DNA from: Lysobacter sp. BMK333-48F3
GTDB taxonomy: Bacteria > Pseudomonadota > Gammaproteobacteria > Xanthomonadales > Xanthomonadaceae
Direction: 5' to 3'
DNA: 64,000 nt
NCBI RefSeq assembly: GCF_019733395.1
Contig: NZ_JAIHOO010000001.1
Coordinates: 1-64,000 of the forward strand
Below the pieces are notes generated by a model. That model saw nothing but the letters and a program-made list of their open reading frames with translations. It did not search any database and was not told the DNA's origin. Below are positions 48,025 to 56,830 of the stretch, piece after piece (position 1 is the first letter of the stretch; the number at the start of each line of letters is the position of its first letter). The translations under genes were made by a program, and so were the position numbers.

Positions 48025-51000
48025 ATGACCCGTCTTTCCTCCGCTTCCGTCCCGGACCGGGCGTCGCCGCCGACCTCGTTCGTCGAGGCATTGCAGGCGC
48101 AGGCGGCGCGCACGCCGGAGGCGGTCGCGCTGCGCAGCGGCGAGGCGCAGCTGAGCTATGCGCAACTGGAAGCGGCGTCGAACCGGGTCGCGCATGCGCT
48201 GATCGGCTTGGGCGTCGCGCCGGACGCCTGCGTCGGCTTGTGCGCCGAACGCGGCCTGGAACTGATCGTCGGCCTGCTCGGCATCCTCAAGGCCGGCGGC
48301 GCCTACGTGCCGCTGGACCCGGGCTACCCGCGCGAACGCGTGCTGCACATGCTCGACGACGCCACGCCGGTGGCGGTGGTCAGCGCCGGAGGCTCGGCCG
48401 CCAGGCTGGGCATCGACGGTTACCGGGTGCTCGAAGTCGAAGCCACCGCCGACAGCGAGCAGACGCACGCGCCCGAAGTCGCGCTGCGGCCCGAGCACCT
48501 GGCCTATGTGATCTACACCTCCGGCTCGACCGGCCGCCCCAAGGGCGTGATGGTCGAGCACCGGCAACTGCTGCACCTGTGGCAAGGCATGCGCGAGCGC
48601 GTGTTCGACGCGCTGCCCTGCGCACTGCGGGTGGCGCTCAATGCCAGCGTGTCCTTCGACGCCTCGCTGCAGGCGCTGGTGCAGCTGGCCTCGGGCCACG
48701 CCCTGTGCGTGGTGCCGGCGGCGGTGCGCGCCGACGCCGGGCGCATGCTGCAATTCCTCCAGGCCGAAGCTGTGGCGGTGTTCGACTGCACTCCGGCGCA
48801 GTTGGACCTGCTGATTCAAGGCGGCCTGTTCGAAACGCCGCTGCCGCAGCTGCGCGCGATCCTGGTCGGCGGCGAAGCCTTTCCGGCCGCGGCCTGGAAG
48901 CGCGCGGCCGCCGCGCCGGTGGCCTGCTACAACGCCTACGGTCCGAGCGAGTGCACGGTCAACAGCACGCTGGCGCGGGTCGGCGCCGAGCGCGGCCCGC
49001 ACCTGGGCGAACCGCTGCCGGGCGTGCAGGCCTATGTGGTCGAAGCCGACGGCCGCCTGGCCGCGCCGGGCGTGGTCGGCGAACTGTGGCTGGGCGGCCA
49101 CGGCGTGGCGCGCGGCTATCTGCGCCGGCCCGAGCTGAACGCCGAACGCTTCATCGACAATCCGTTCGGCGACGGCCGCCTGTACCGCAGCGGCGACCTG
49201 GTGCGCCGTCACGCCGACGGCACCCTGGAATACCTCGGCCGCAACGACGATCAGGTCAAGATCCGCGGCTACCGGATCGAGCCGGGCGAAATCGCCGCGG
49301 TCCTCGCCGAGCATCCGCAGGTGCGCGATGCGGCGGTCGTGCCGCTGCGCTCGGAAGACGGCGATGTCCGCCTTGCGGCCTATCTGATTCCGGCCCAGGC
49401 GACGCCGGCGCCGAGCGAGCTGCGCGCCTTCCTCGCCCAACGCCTGCCGGAGTACATGCTGCCCTATGCCTATGCGGCGGTGGCGTCGTTCCCGATCGGC
49501 GCCAACGGCAAGCTCGACCGCGGCGCGCTGCGTCCGCCGGCTTCGGCCGACATCGCCGGCCGACCGTTCCTGCCGGCGCAGGGCGAAATCGAATCCGCGG
49601 TGGCGCTGTTGTGGACGCAGTTGCTGCGCGTCGACCGGGTCGGCCGCGACGACAACTTCTTCGAACTCGGCGGGCATTCGCTGCACGCGATGCAGCTGAT
49701 CGAACGCATGCGCCGGATCGGCCTGGAAGCGGACATGCACAGCCTGTTCGTGCAGTCGACCCTGGCCGACTTCGCCGCCAGCGTCCGCCGCAGCGCGCGT
49801 CCGCAAGCGCAATCCAGCGACGCCGCCGAGGCGGGGCCGGGATGGATCGACTCGCCGGCTTCGCAAAAACAATGCTGCGACTGGGTTTTCAACCAGGTCA
49901 CCCTCGCCCAGGGTCGCCCCTCGCTGTGCGTGCAACAACGGGTCGACGTCGACGCGGTCGATCCCGAGTTGCTGCGCCAGGCTTTCGAGGCCGCCGTCGC
50001 TCGCCATGAGGCCTTGCGCACCACCCTGCACGTGGTCGACGACCGCCTGGTCCAGCGCGTCCACGATGCCTGCGCGTTGGACCCGATCGTGCCGGCGGAC
50101 CTGCGCGGCGAAGCCGATACGCCGGCCGCGCTGGATGCGCTGGCCGCGCGGGTGCGCGCGCGCACCTTCGATTTCGCCCGGCTGCCGTTGTTCACCGTCG
50201 ATCTGGCGCGTCTGCCCGGGCGCGACACGGTGATCTTCACCTTCGACCACGTGTGCATGGACCAGGCTTTCCTCGGCCGTTTCGTCGCCGAAGTCGCCGA
50301 CGACTACGCCGCCCGCGCGCAAGGCCGGCGGCTCGAGATCCCCGCGCCGACCGGCAGCTACCGGCAGTACGCGCAATGGGAGCGCACCGAGATGGCCGGC
50401 GAGAGCGGCCGCCGCCATATCGGCTATTGGACCGACCTGATCCGCCGCATCGGCGCCGAGCGCTACACCGACCGATTCGCCGACTATCCGCAGCCTTGGT
50501 TCGCGTCCCACCGGCAGTACATCGCGCACGCCCTGTCGGGCCTGCCGGCGGGCATGGACCCGCATCTGGCCGCCCACGCCCATCGCTACGTCGGCAACCT
50601 GTTCCACGAACCGGTACCGATGGCCCGCTTCAGCACCTATGTCGGGCCGGAGATCTTCCACGCCCTGGCGGCGCGGGCGATGCGGGCCAAGCTGCCGCTC
50701 AGCGCGCTGGCCATCGCCGCGGCCAACGTATTGCTCCAGCGTCTGACCGGGCTGGACGCGACCCTGGTGTCGGTGCTCACCGAAACCCGGCCGTTCGGCG
50801 CCTGGCAGGATTCGGGCGGCAGCTTCGTCAACGACGCCCTGTACGCGCTCGAGTACGACGCCGGCACCGGCGTCGACGAGGCCATCGCCCAGATCGCGGC
50901 GCAGATGCCGGCGGCGAGCGAGCATAAGGTCTGCCTGCTGCCGGCCGCGCTCAGCGCCGCGGACGTCTCGCTGGAAGCGCTCGGCACCCTGTGCCTGAAC

Positions 51001-51318
51001 TACATCAGCGCCGAAAGCGACAAGCCGCTGCCGCCGTTCGCGCCCCGCCACCAGGACGGCGGGTTCGCTTCGATGGAGTTCAACCTGACCGTGGTCCAGC
51101 ATCTGGACGGACTCTATATCGACTGCGAGTACCGCAAGGCGCGGTTCTCGCCGCGCACCATCGAACACACCGTGGCCGGCGGATTCGTCGACGTGCTGCG
51201 CGCCTTCGCCGACAGCGGCAATACCCCGATAGCGCAGATCGCGCTGGCGTTTCCGCCGCCGGCGCCGGCGCGCGCGCTCCAGGCCGAGCCTGCCGCGCTG
51301 AGCCCGGTCGGAGCCTGA
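48025..51318 (+). CDS. Stand-alone NRPS module A-T-C
   Basis: A 1097-aa protein with order A (about 20-500), T (515-595, FFELGGHSLHAM) and a C-terminal condensation-like domain (610-1060). The A code reads D-A-Q-D-L-G-A-V-N-K, the same Gln-like set as A2 of the large NRPS, and the A-domain DNA is near-identical to it. The C domain carries FDHVCMDQ: the first His of HHxxxDG is Asp and the Gly is Gln, while the catalytic second His and the Asp remain. The start at 48025 has AAGGA 8 bases upstream and a normal distance to A1; the frame is open to 47860 but that part looks non-coding. The glycosyltransferase follows after 5 bases. The order A-T-C without a terminal release domain suggests that it passes its residue to a free acceptor. 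Confidence 0.9.
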   Translation: MTRLSSASVPDRASPPTSFVEALQAQAARTPEAVALRSGEAQLSYAQLEAASNRVAHALIGLGVAPDACVGLCAERGLELIVGLLGILKAGGAYVPLDPGYPRERVLHMLDDATPVAVVSAGGSAARLGIDGYRVLEVEATADSEQTHAPEVALRPEHLAYVIYTSGSTGRPKGVMVEHRQLLHLWQGMRERVFDALPCALRVALNASVSFDASLQALVQLASGHALCVVPAAVRADAGRMLQFLQAEAVAVFDCTPAQLDLLIQGGLFETPLPQLRAILVGGEAFPAAAWKRAAAAPVACYNAYGPSECTVNSTLARVGAERGPHLGEPLPGVQAYVVEADGRLAAPGVVGELWLGGHGVARGYLRRPELNAERFIDNPFGDGRLYRSGDLVRRHADGTLEYLGRNDDQVKIRGYRIEPGEIAAVLAEHPQVRDAAVVPLRSEDGDVRLAAYLIPAQATPAPSELRAFLAQRLPEYMLPYAYAAVASFPIGANGKLDRGALRPPASADIAGRPFLPAQGEIESAVALLWTQLLRVDRVGRDDNFFELGGHSLHAMQLIERMRRIGLEADMHSLFVQSTLADFAASVRRSARPQAQSSDAAEAGPGWIDSPASQKQCCDWVFNQVTLAQGRPSLCVQQRVDVDAVDPELLRQAFEAAVARHEALRTTLHVVDDRLVQRVHDACALDPIVPADLRGEADTPAALDALAARVRARTFDFARLPLFTVDLARLPGRDTVIFTFDHVCMDQAFLGRFVAEVADDYAARAQGRRLEIPAPTGSYRQYAQWERTEMAGESGRRHIGYWTDLIRRIGAERYTDRFADYPQPWFASHRQYIAHALSGLPAGMDPHLAAHAHRYVGNLFHEPVPMARFSTYVGPEIFHALAARAMRAKLPLSALAIAAANVLLQRLTGLDATLVSVLTETRPFGAWQDSGGSFVNDALYALEYDAGTGVDEAIAQIAAQMPAASEHKVCLLPAALSAADVSLEALGTLCLNYISAESDKPLPPFAPRHQDGGFASMEFNLTVVQHLDGLYIDCEYRKARFSPRTIEHTVAGGFVDVLRAFADSGNTPIAQIALAFPPPAPARALQAEPAALSPVGA
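48092..49280 (+). repeat. Gln-type A domain, inverted repeat arm with 38707-39895
   Basis: The plus-strand arm of the 1.19-kb inverted repeat. The intervening segment of about 8.2 kb holds the first part of the 6819-aa NRPS, the acyltransferase and the divergent promoter region. Both arms are in coding frame, so recombination would make in-frame fusions. Confidence 0.9.
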
Positions 51319-51323
51319 CCGCG

Positions 51324-52550
51324 ATGGATGCCTTGCCGCGGCCGGATCGGCGTGCGTTGAACGTGCTGATGCTGGGCTGGGAACTGCCGCCGGCGATCAC
51401 CGGCGGCCTGGGCGTGGCCTGCGAAGGCCTGTTGCGCGGCATCGGCGCGCTCGGCGGCATCGGGGTCGATTTCCTGCTGCCCGCGGCACCGGGCCTGGGC
51501 AGGGATTATCCGGCGGCGGTGCGGATCGTCGAACTGGACGGATGCGAAGAGCCGAGCGCCCCCGCCCGCTCCCAGGGCGCCTATATCGCCTATCGCGAGA
51601 AAGCCAGCCGCTACGCCGCCGCCGCCCTGCGCGCCCTGCCCGGCCTGAACGACTTCGACCTGATCCATGCCCACGACTGGCTCAGCTTCGAGGCCGCTCT
51701 GGCGATCAAGCGGGCCAGCGGCAAACCGCTGATCGTGCACGTGCATTCGACCGAGCACGATCGCGCCGGCGACTTGTGCGTCAATCCGGCCATCGCCGAA
51801 CTCGAACGCCTCGGCCTGCACGCAGCCGATCGCATCGTCGCGGTCAGCCGCTACACCGCTCAGGGCCTGGCGCGCCACTACGGCCAGTCCGCCGATCGGA
51901 TCGAGGTGGTTTACAACGCCGGCCGCCCGCGTCCGGCCGATTTCCCGCCTGCGCCGCTGCCCGCACCCGCGCCCGCGCCCGCGGACGGCTGCATCAGCTT
52001 CATCGGCCGGATCACCGAACAGAAAGGGCCGGAAGCCTTCGTCGAAGCCGCCGCGCGGATCCGCGAACGCGTCGCCGACGCGCGCTTCGTGATGGCCGGC
52101 GACGGCAACCTGCTGCCGCTGATGCGCTCGCTGGTGCGCGCGCTGGGCCTGGCCGATGCGTTCTCGTTTCCGGGCTTCGTCGGCCGCGAAGACGTGGCCC
52201 GCCTGCTCGCGCGCAGCCGGGTGCTGATCATGCCCTCGCTGTCGGAGCCGTTCGGATTGGTCGCCCTGGAGGCGATCGAGGCCGGCGTGCCGGTGGTGCT
52301 GTCGCGGCACTGCGGCCTGGTCGAACGGGTGCCGAGCGCGATCTGCGTCGACCCGGACGATATCCACGCGATGGCGGACGCGGCCATCGGCCTGCTCGCC
52401 GATCCGGCGCAAGCGCGCGCGCGCGCCGTGGCGGCCGCGGGCGAAGCGGCGGAACTGGACTGGATCCGTTCCGCGTCCGCGTTGCGGCGCGTCTACGAGC
52501 GCGCGCTGGGCGCGACGAAGACCGAGCGCGCAGCCGCCGAGGTTTGCTGA
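51324..52550 (+). CDS. Starch/glycogen-synthase-like glycosyltransferase (GT4/GT5 type)
   Basis: A 408-aa GT-B fold glycosyltransferase. The N-terminus has WELPPAITGGLGVACEGL, typical of glycogen/starch-synthase relatives, then DLIHAHDWLSFEAAL and VHVHSTEHDR. The C-terminal half has FIGRITEQKGPEAFVEAA, VMAGDGNL and the nucleotide-sugar E-x7-E motif in EPFGLVALEAIEAG. The ATG at 51324 is 5 bases after the NRPS stop, with GGAG upstream, so the two genes are co-transcribed. Pairing with an NRPS module suggests transfer of a sugar to an aminoacyl or peptidyl product, but the acceptor is unknown. The amylase-fold gene converges on it only 13 bases away, hinting at shared carbohydrate metabolism. 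Confidence 0.88.
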   Translation: MDALPRPDRRALNVLMLGWELPPAITGGLGVACEGLLRGIGALGGIGVDFLLPAAPGLGRDYPAAVRIVELDGCEEPSAPARSQGAYIAYREKASRYAAAALRALPGLNDFDLIHAHDWLSFEAALAIKRASGKPLIVHVHSTEHDRAGDLCVNPAIAELERLGLHAADRIVAVSRYTAQGLARHYGQSADRIEVVYNAGRPRPADFPPAPLPAPAPAPADGCISFIGRITEQKGPEAFVEAAARIRERVADARFVMAGDGNLLPLMRSLVRALGLADAFSFPGFVGREDVARLLARSRVLIMPSLSEPFGLVALEAIEAGVPVVLSRHCGLVERVPSAICVDPDDIHAMADAAIGLLADPAQARARAVAAAGEAAELDWIRSASALRRVYERALGATKTERAAAEVC

Positions 52551-52563
52551 GGCCGGCGCAGCC

Positions 52564-54705
52564 TTAGCGCAAGAACACCGCCACCGAGGGCCCCTGGCCC
52601 GAGGCGAACAGCAGGGTTTCGCCGTCGCCGCCCGCCTGCGCCGCACTGCCGTCGCGAGCCACGCAAAAGCAGGCCGTGCGCGGCTGCGTGCCGTCGTCCA
52701 GTCGGCGCAGGATGCGCAGACGATCCCGATCGCCCGCGAACTCCAGCGTCGCGCCATCCCAGTCCGCCAACAGCCGATGGCGCTTCACCACCGCCAGCAA
52801 CTCGGCGAACACCGGCCCGGGCCCGTCGGGATCGCGGCACAGGGGGCCGGCCATCGCCTTGCGCGCATGCTGCTCGGAGTAGTCGAAATAACGATCCAGA
52901 TCGGCCGGCGCCGCGCGTCGGTCGTCGTAGCCGCAGTAGACGCTGGGACCGTTGGCGCTCATCGCCAGGGCCAGCGCCAGCCCGGCCACCACGATGTCGC
53001 GCGTGTGCGCGCTGCCGTTGTAGATCGGCCGGAAACTGGGATCGTGGTCGATCACGATCGGCACCAGGCAGCAGGCCGGCACCTGCCATCGGTCGCGCTG
53101 CTCGGCGATCGCCGGCAGCGACTGCGACCAGTCGCCGTCGGCGAGCAGCGCCTGTTGCAGCGCCTGCGCCAGCGGGAAGTCGTACAAATACAGCCCTTGA
53201 ACCGAAGGCCCGACCGCGGACAGGGCGAAGCGCAGCTCGCGGTAGTGCAGGCTCCAATACTCCAGCACCGCAAAGAACGGCCCGGCGCCGGCGTCGCGCG
53301 CCGCCTCGCGCAGCGCGTCCAGGGATGCGCGCAGCGGCCCCAGGCCCAGATGCTTGGCCATGTCGATCCGGAACGCGGACACCCCGGCTGCGCGGATCTG
53401 CCAACGCGCGCGCGCCAGGACCTGCGCGCGCACTTCCGGATCGAACAGATTGGGTCGCGGCAATTGGTAGTACTCGCCCAAATGCGTGCGCGTCGCCGCC
53501 TCGACGTACTGCGCCAGCGCCAGGCCATCGGGCGACGGGATCGCGTCGCAGCTCTCCAGTCCGCTCAAAAACACGCCCGGTCCGTCCAGCGGCGCCGGCG
53601 CGTCGGCCAGGGCCAGGGCCAGCGGCGTGCATCGCGAGCCCGCGGCCGCCAGGCGCGGCAATTGCGGCGGGTAGCCCAGCGTACCGAGCACCGAGTCCTG
53701 GATCAGGGCGATGCCGCCCGCGGCGGCGGCGCGACTGAGGGCGATGTAGTCGTCGACCGCGCCCAGGGCCGGGTCGACCCCGCATTCGCCGCTGCTCCAG
53801 TAACCGTGATTGTTGAGATAGGGCTGCAGTGCTCCGTCGTCGCCTTCGACGTAGTACAGATCGGCGCTCTGGCGATCGACCACGCCCAACAGCAGCGCGT
53901 CGTAGCCGGCGGCCGCGACCTGCTGCAACTGCCCGGTCAACGCGTCGAGTACCGAGCGCGAGTCCGCCGGGCGCTGCAGGCGCGGCAGCACGTGCAGGGC
54001 CGCGCCCAGCAGCGGGTGGCTCGCCCGGCCCAGATCCGGCAGCGGCCGGCCGCGACGGATCCGTTCGCCGTCCTCCGGCTCGAATTCGAAAGCCTGGGCG
54101 CAGGCCTGGGCGACGCGTTCGCGGTCCTCGCACGCAGCGGCGAACCACGACGGCCGGACGCCGTCGCGCTGCGGCCGCGCGGCCTGCTGCTGCGCCCGGC
54201 GCCAGGCGTAGAACGCGTCGAGTTCGCCCGGCTCCAGCGCATGTGGGGCGAGCGGCGCGCCCAGTTCCTGCAGCGCCCGCTCGATCCTGACCGGTCCGCG
54301 GTGGACGACGATGCAGGCCTCCTGCGAATGCACTGCGAACGCCCCCTGCGCCAACGCCGGCGATTCCTGCGCCAGCGGCCAGGGCGCCAACCGCACCAGG
54401 GTCTTCATCAGCCCCTCCTCGGCCTCGCGCGCGACGCGATGGGCGATCAGGACCGGCCGGCCGCGCGGGTCCGTCCGCAGCACGCAATCGGCGTATAGCT
54501 CATCGCCGCTGTCCAGCAGGAACAGCAGATGGCGCAGGAACAGCCGCAGCCGGCGCGCGGAGGGCTCGGACGCCTCGTCCAGGGTCTGCCGCAGCGCTTC
54601 CAGCAGGTCCGGCAAGCTGCAGTCGCCGGCGCTGGCCAGCGCGGCGATGCGCGAGCGCAAGCCGGCCGGCGCCGCATCGGCGGTTCGCAAGGACGGCTCG
54701 CTCAT
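52564..54705 (-). CDS. Alpha-amylase-fold (GH13-like) protein
   Basis: A 713-aa protein. The barrel signatures are divergent but recognisable: GVSAFRIDMAKHLG (the Asp would be the nucleophile, about residue 446), FAVLEYWS (the Glu would be the acid/base, about 478) and VIDHDPSF in place of the usual NHD (about 553). The segment AMSANGPSVYCGYDD resembles the late barrel of GH13 enzymes. The N-terminal 250 residues are unlike anything I recognise. There is no signal peptide, so it is probably cytosolic. The start at 54705 overlaps the preceding methyltransferase stop in an ATGA arrangement, so translation is coupled. It could remodel an alpha-glucan or act as a transglycosylase for the neighbouring glycosyltransferase product. 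The Asn-to-Asp change in NHD leaves activity uncertain. Confidence 0.72.
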   Translation of the reverse strand: MSEPSLRTADAAPAGLRSRIAALASAGDCSLPDLLEALRQTLDEASEPSARRLRLFLRHLLFLLDSGDELYADCVLRTDPRGRPVLIAHRVAREAEEGLMKTLVRLAPWPLAQESPALAQGAFAVHSQEACIVVHRGPVRIERALQELGAPLAPHALEPGELDAFYAWRRAQQQAARPQRDGVRPSWFAAACEDRERVAQACAQAFEFEPEDGERIRRGRPLPDLGRASHPLLGAALHVLPRLQRPADSRSVLDALTGQLQQVAAAGYDALLLGVVDRQSADLYYVEGDDGALQPYLNNHGYWSSGECGVDPALGAVDDYIALSRAAAAGGIALIQDSVLGTLGYPPQLPRLAAAGSRCTPLALALADAPAPLDGPGVFLSGLESCDAIPSPDGLALAQYVEAATRTHLGEYYQLPRPNLFDPEVRAQVLARARWQIRAAGVSAFRIDMAKHLGLGPLRASLDALREAARDAGAGPFFAVLEYWSLHYRELRFALSAVGPSVQGLYLYDFPLAQALQQALLADGDWSQSLPAIAEQRDRWQVPACCLVPIVIDHDPSFRPIYNGSAHTRDIVVAGLALALAMSANGPSVYCGYDDRRAAPADLDRYFDYSEQHARKAMAGPLCRDPDGPGPVFAELLAVVKRHRLLADWDGATLEFAGDRDRLRILRRLDDGTQPRTACFCVARDGSAAQAGGDGETLLFASGQGPSVAVFLR

Positions 54706-55499
54706 CGCTCGGCCGCAGCTGCGGCAGGCTTCGGGTCGAACCGGATCCAATCCATCTGCCGACCGCGGCCTTCCGAGCACAGCAGCCAGCGATCGCTATC
54801 GCTGAACTCGCGCAATTCGACCAACCGCGACAGGTCCCGCGCAGCCGTGGTCATCTCGCTGACGGCGTGGGTCGCGGCCGCGTTGCGCCGCAGAGTCTGC
54901 ATGCGCTGCGCGCCGTCCTGGAAGAACCAGTCGTGCAGCTCGACGAAAATCACCGCCTTGGCGAAAGCCTGGAACGCCGCCTGGTCGAGCAGTTCGAATT
55001 CCGCGCCCTCGATGTCGACGAACAGCACGCAGTCGTCGACCACCTCCGCGGGAAGCTCGAGGTAGAAACCGGGTTCGGCCTTGGCGCGGATCTCGACCCG
55101 ATCGCGCACCCCGTTCAGGCGCGCGGTGTCGCCGATGATCCGGCGCCCCTTCTCGCCCATTTCGTAGCAATACGAGCGTTGGCACAGCCCTGCGACCAGC
55201 GCGCCGACCCCGTAATAGCCGTCGCCCGCACCGAGGTTGACGAAGGCCCGGCGCGCGCCGGCCCGGGCCAGCGACTCCAGCACTTCCTGCTCGTACAGGC
55301 CGAGCAGCATCGGCGCCCGGTCGGCGACGCTCCAGGCCGTATCCGGCCCCAGCCGCAGGCCGCGGAACGGCCCGTAACGGACCGTGGCGGCGAGTTCGCG
55401 GTCGAGCTGTCGCGCCAATTCGATCCGCCGCCGTTCGACGTAGGCGGCCGTGTCGGCGCGCCATCCCGGCAACAACGCATACAGCATTCTGTTGAGCAT
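54702..55499 (-). CDS. FkbM-like SAM-dependent methyltransferase
   Basis: A 265-aa protein from the ATG at 55499. The SAM motif is FVNLGAGDGYYGVGAL (about 88). It is followed by the FkbM-type LFVDIEGAEFELLDQ (about 163) and FVELHDWF. FkbM-family enzymes methylate hydroxyl groups, often on sugars or hydroxylated residues. The ATG has a strong purine-rich AAGGGAAGGGA just upstream. A GTG at 55556 that overlaps the oxygenase stop (GTGA) is an equally possible coupled start and would add 19 residues. It lies between the JmjC oxygenase and the amylase-fold gene in one operon. O-methylation of a sugar or hydroxyl in the same pathway is likely but inferred. Confidence 0.83.
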   Translation of the reverse strand: MLNRMLYALLPGWRADTAAYVERRRIELARQLDRELAATVRYGPFRGLRLGPDTAWSVADRAPMLLGLYEQEVLESLARAGARRAFVNLGAGDGYYGVGALVAGLCQRSYCYEMGEKGRRIIGDTARLNGVRDRVEIRAKAEPGFYLELPAEVVDDCVLFVDIEGAEFELLDQAAFQAFAKAVIFVELHDWFFQDGAQRMQTLRRNAAATHAVSEMTTAARDLSRLVELREFSDSDRWLLCSEGRGRQMDWIRFDPKPAAAAAER

Positions 55500-55552
55500 T
55501 CCCTTCCCTTTGGCTGGACGCCCTGCATCGAACCCTACCTGCGCCGCGCGCG

Positions 55553-56830
55553 TCACGCCGCGACGGCGGCGTCGCTGCGCAAATGGGCGAGGAAGGCGCG
55601 CAGCGCGGGCTGCGCCTGCGCCGGCACCAGGGCGGCGAACTCCGCCACCCGCACCGTCTCGCCGCCTTGCACGCGCGCCAGCAACGCCGACGCCTGCTGC
55701 GCATGCGCCTGGAACGCGAACACCCGGCCGTGCGCGCAGGCCAGCAGCTTGTCGCCGATCGCGGTCCAGTCCAGCGCCCGGTGCGGTGCGCCGACGAGGC
55801 CGTCTTCATCGTCGCAGACCGGCTCGCCGGCCGGGTCCGGCAGCGGACCGAAACCCGCCGAAGTCCTGATGCCCAGTGCGTGCGCGGCGAACGCCAGCTC
55901 GGCGGCATGCGGCGCCTCCATCGCTTCGCGCAGTTCGTCCCACATGTGTCGCAAACGCTCTGGCGAGGCGGTGCCGGCGCCGGCCGCCGACGCGGCGGAC
56001 AAGCCATCCAGGTCCAGCGCGTCCAGCGCGCGGTGATCCGAATTGGCCGCAGGCGCGGGCGGCAAGGCCACCGCCTTCCTGAGAATCTCGACCGTATCGC
56101 CCTTGTGGTAGATGCCGATGCTCAGCGACGCGCAAAACTGCCCGCTGTCGTTGACCGCCACGTGCCATTCGCCGGCCGGCCAGTACAGCAGGTCGTGCGG
56201 TCCGACCTCCAGGATCGTCGCCTCGGCCAGCAGCGCCGCCAATGGCTCGCCCGCGTGCGCCGGCGAGCCGGCACGGACCAGCTCGGCGCGATGCTCGAAA
56301 TGCGCGCGCGGCCAGAACGCCATCTGCTTGCTGCCGATGCCGGTAGCCATCAGCACATGGCAATCGTCCATGTGGATGCCGAACGGCGTGCTGCTGTAAG
56401 TGCCGGCGTAGATGCACGAGTGGATCCCGCGGGCCGGATAGCCCACCCGGTCGAACAGGCCATGCAGGGCCGGGGTGAGCTTGCGCCTGATCGACGGCAG
56501 GGCGACGTCGACCTTGTCCAGGATGACCGAGAACTCCGCGCCGGGAAAAGCGCGCCCGACCTGCGCCTGGTACTGCTCGAAGCTGCGCACGTCCGGCGCG
56601 GGGAAGAACGCCATCAGTTCGTGGATGGCCGGCGAACGCCCGGCGAGATTGGCGCGGCCGAAAGGCTCCTTGCGCCCCTCGGCCATGGCCTGGGCGGTGG
56701 TCGACAAGGCCTGGATGAACTCGGCGGGAGTGAACAGGGGCGCGGCCAATGCGTTCTTGAGCAACCGCGGCGGCCCGCCCCACGCGGCCGCGATCTGCTC
56801 GGCCAGCGATCGTTCGTCGTCGAGAGGCAT
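55553..56830 (-). CDS. JmjC/cupin-like 2-oxoglutarate Fe(II) oxygenase
   Basis: A 425-aa protein. The jelly-roll core shows the iron-binding HxD in GIHMDDCHVLM (about 153) and the distal histidine in GEWHVAVN (about 222). In between lie ATILEVGPHDLLYWPAG and flanking strands typical of the JmjC/cupin-8 superfamily. The C-terminal 130 residues look like a helical, winged-helix-like extension. These enzymes hydroxylate amino-acid side chains or proteins. As first gene of a three-gene minus-strand operon with a methyltransferase and an amylase-fold protein, it may hydroxylate an amino acid that is then methylated or glycosylated. The start at 56830 has only a weak GGAC site. A protein hydroxylase role is the alternative. 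Confidence 0.82.
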   Translation of the reverse strand: MPLDDERSLAEQIAAAWGGPPRLLKNALAAPLFTPAEFIQALSTTAQAMAEGRKEPFGRANLAGRSPAIHELMAFFPAPDVRSFEQYQAQVGRAFPGAEFSVILDKVDVALPSIRRKLTPALHGLFDRVGYPARGIHSCIYAGTYSSTPFGIHMDDCHVLMATGIGSKQMAFWPRAHFEHRAELVRAGSPAHAGEPLAALLAEATILEVGPHDLLYWPAGEWHVAVNDSGQFCASLSIGIYHKGDTVEILRKAVALPPAPAANSDHRALDALDLDGLSAASAAGAGTASPERLRHMWDELREAMEAPHAAELAFAAHALGIRTSAGFGPLPDPAGEPVCDDEDGLVGAPHRALDWTAIGDKLLACAHGRVFAFQAHAQQASALLARVQGGETVRVAEFAALVPAQAQPALRAFLAHLRSDAAVAA

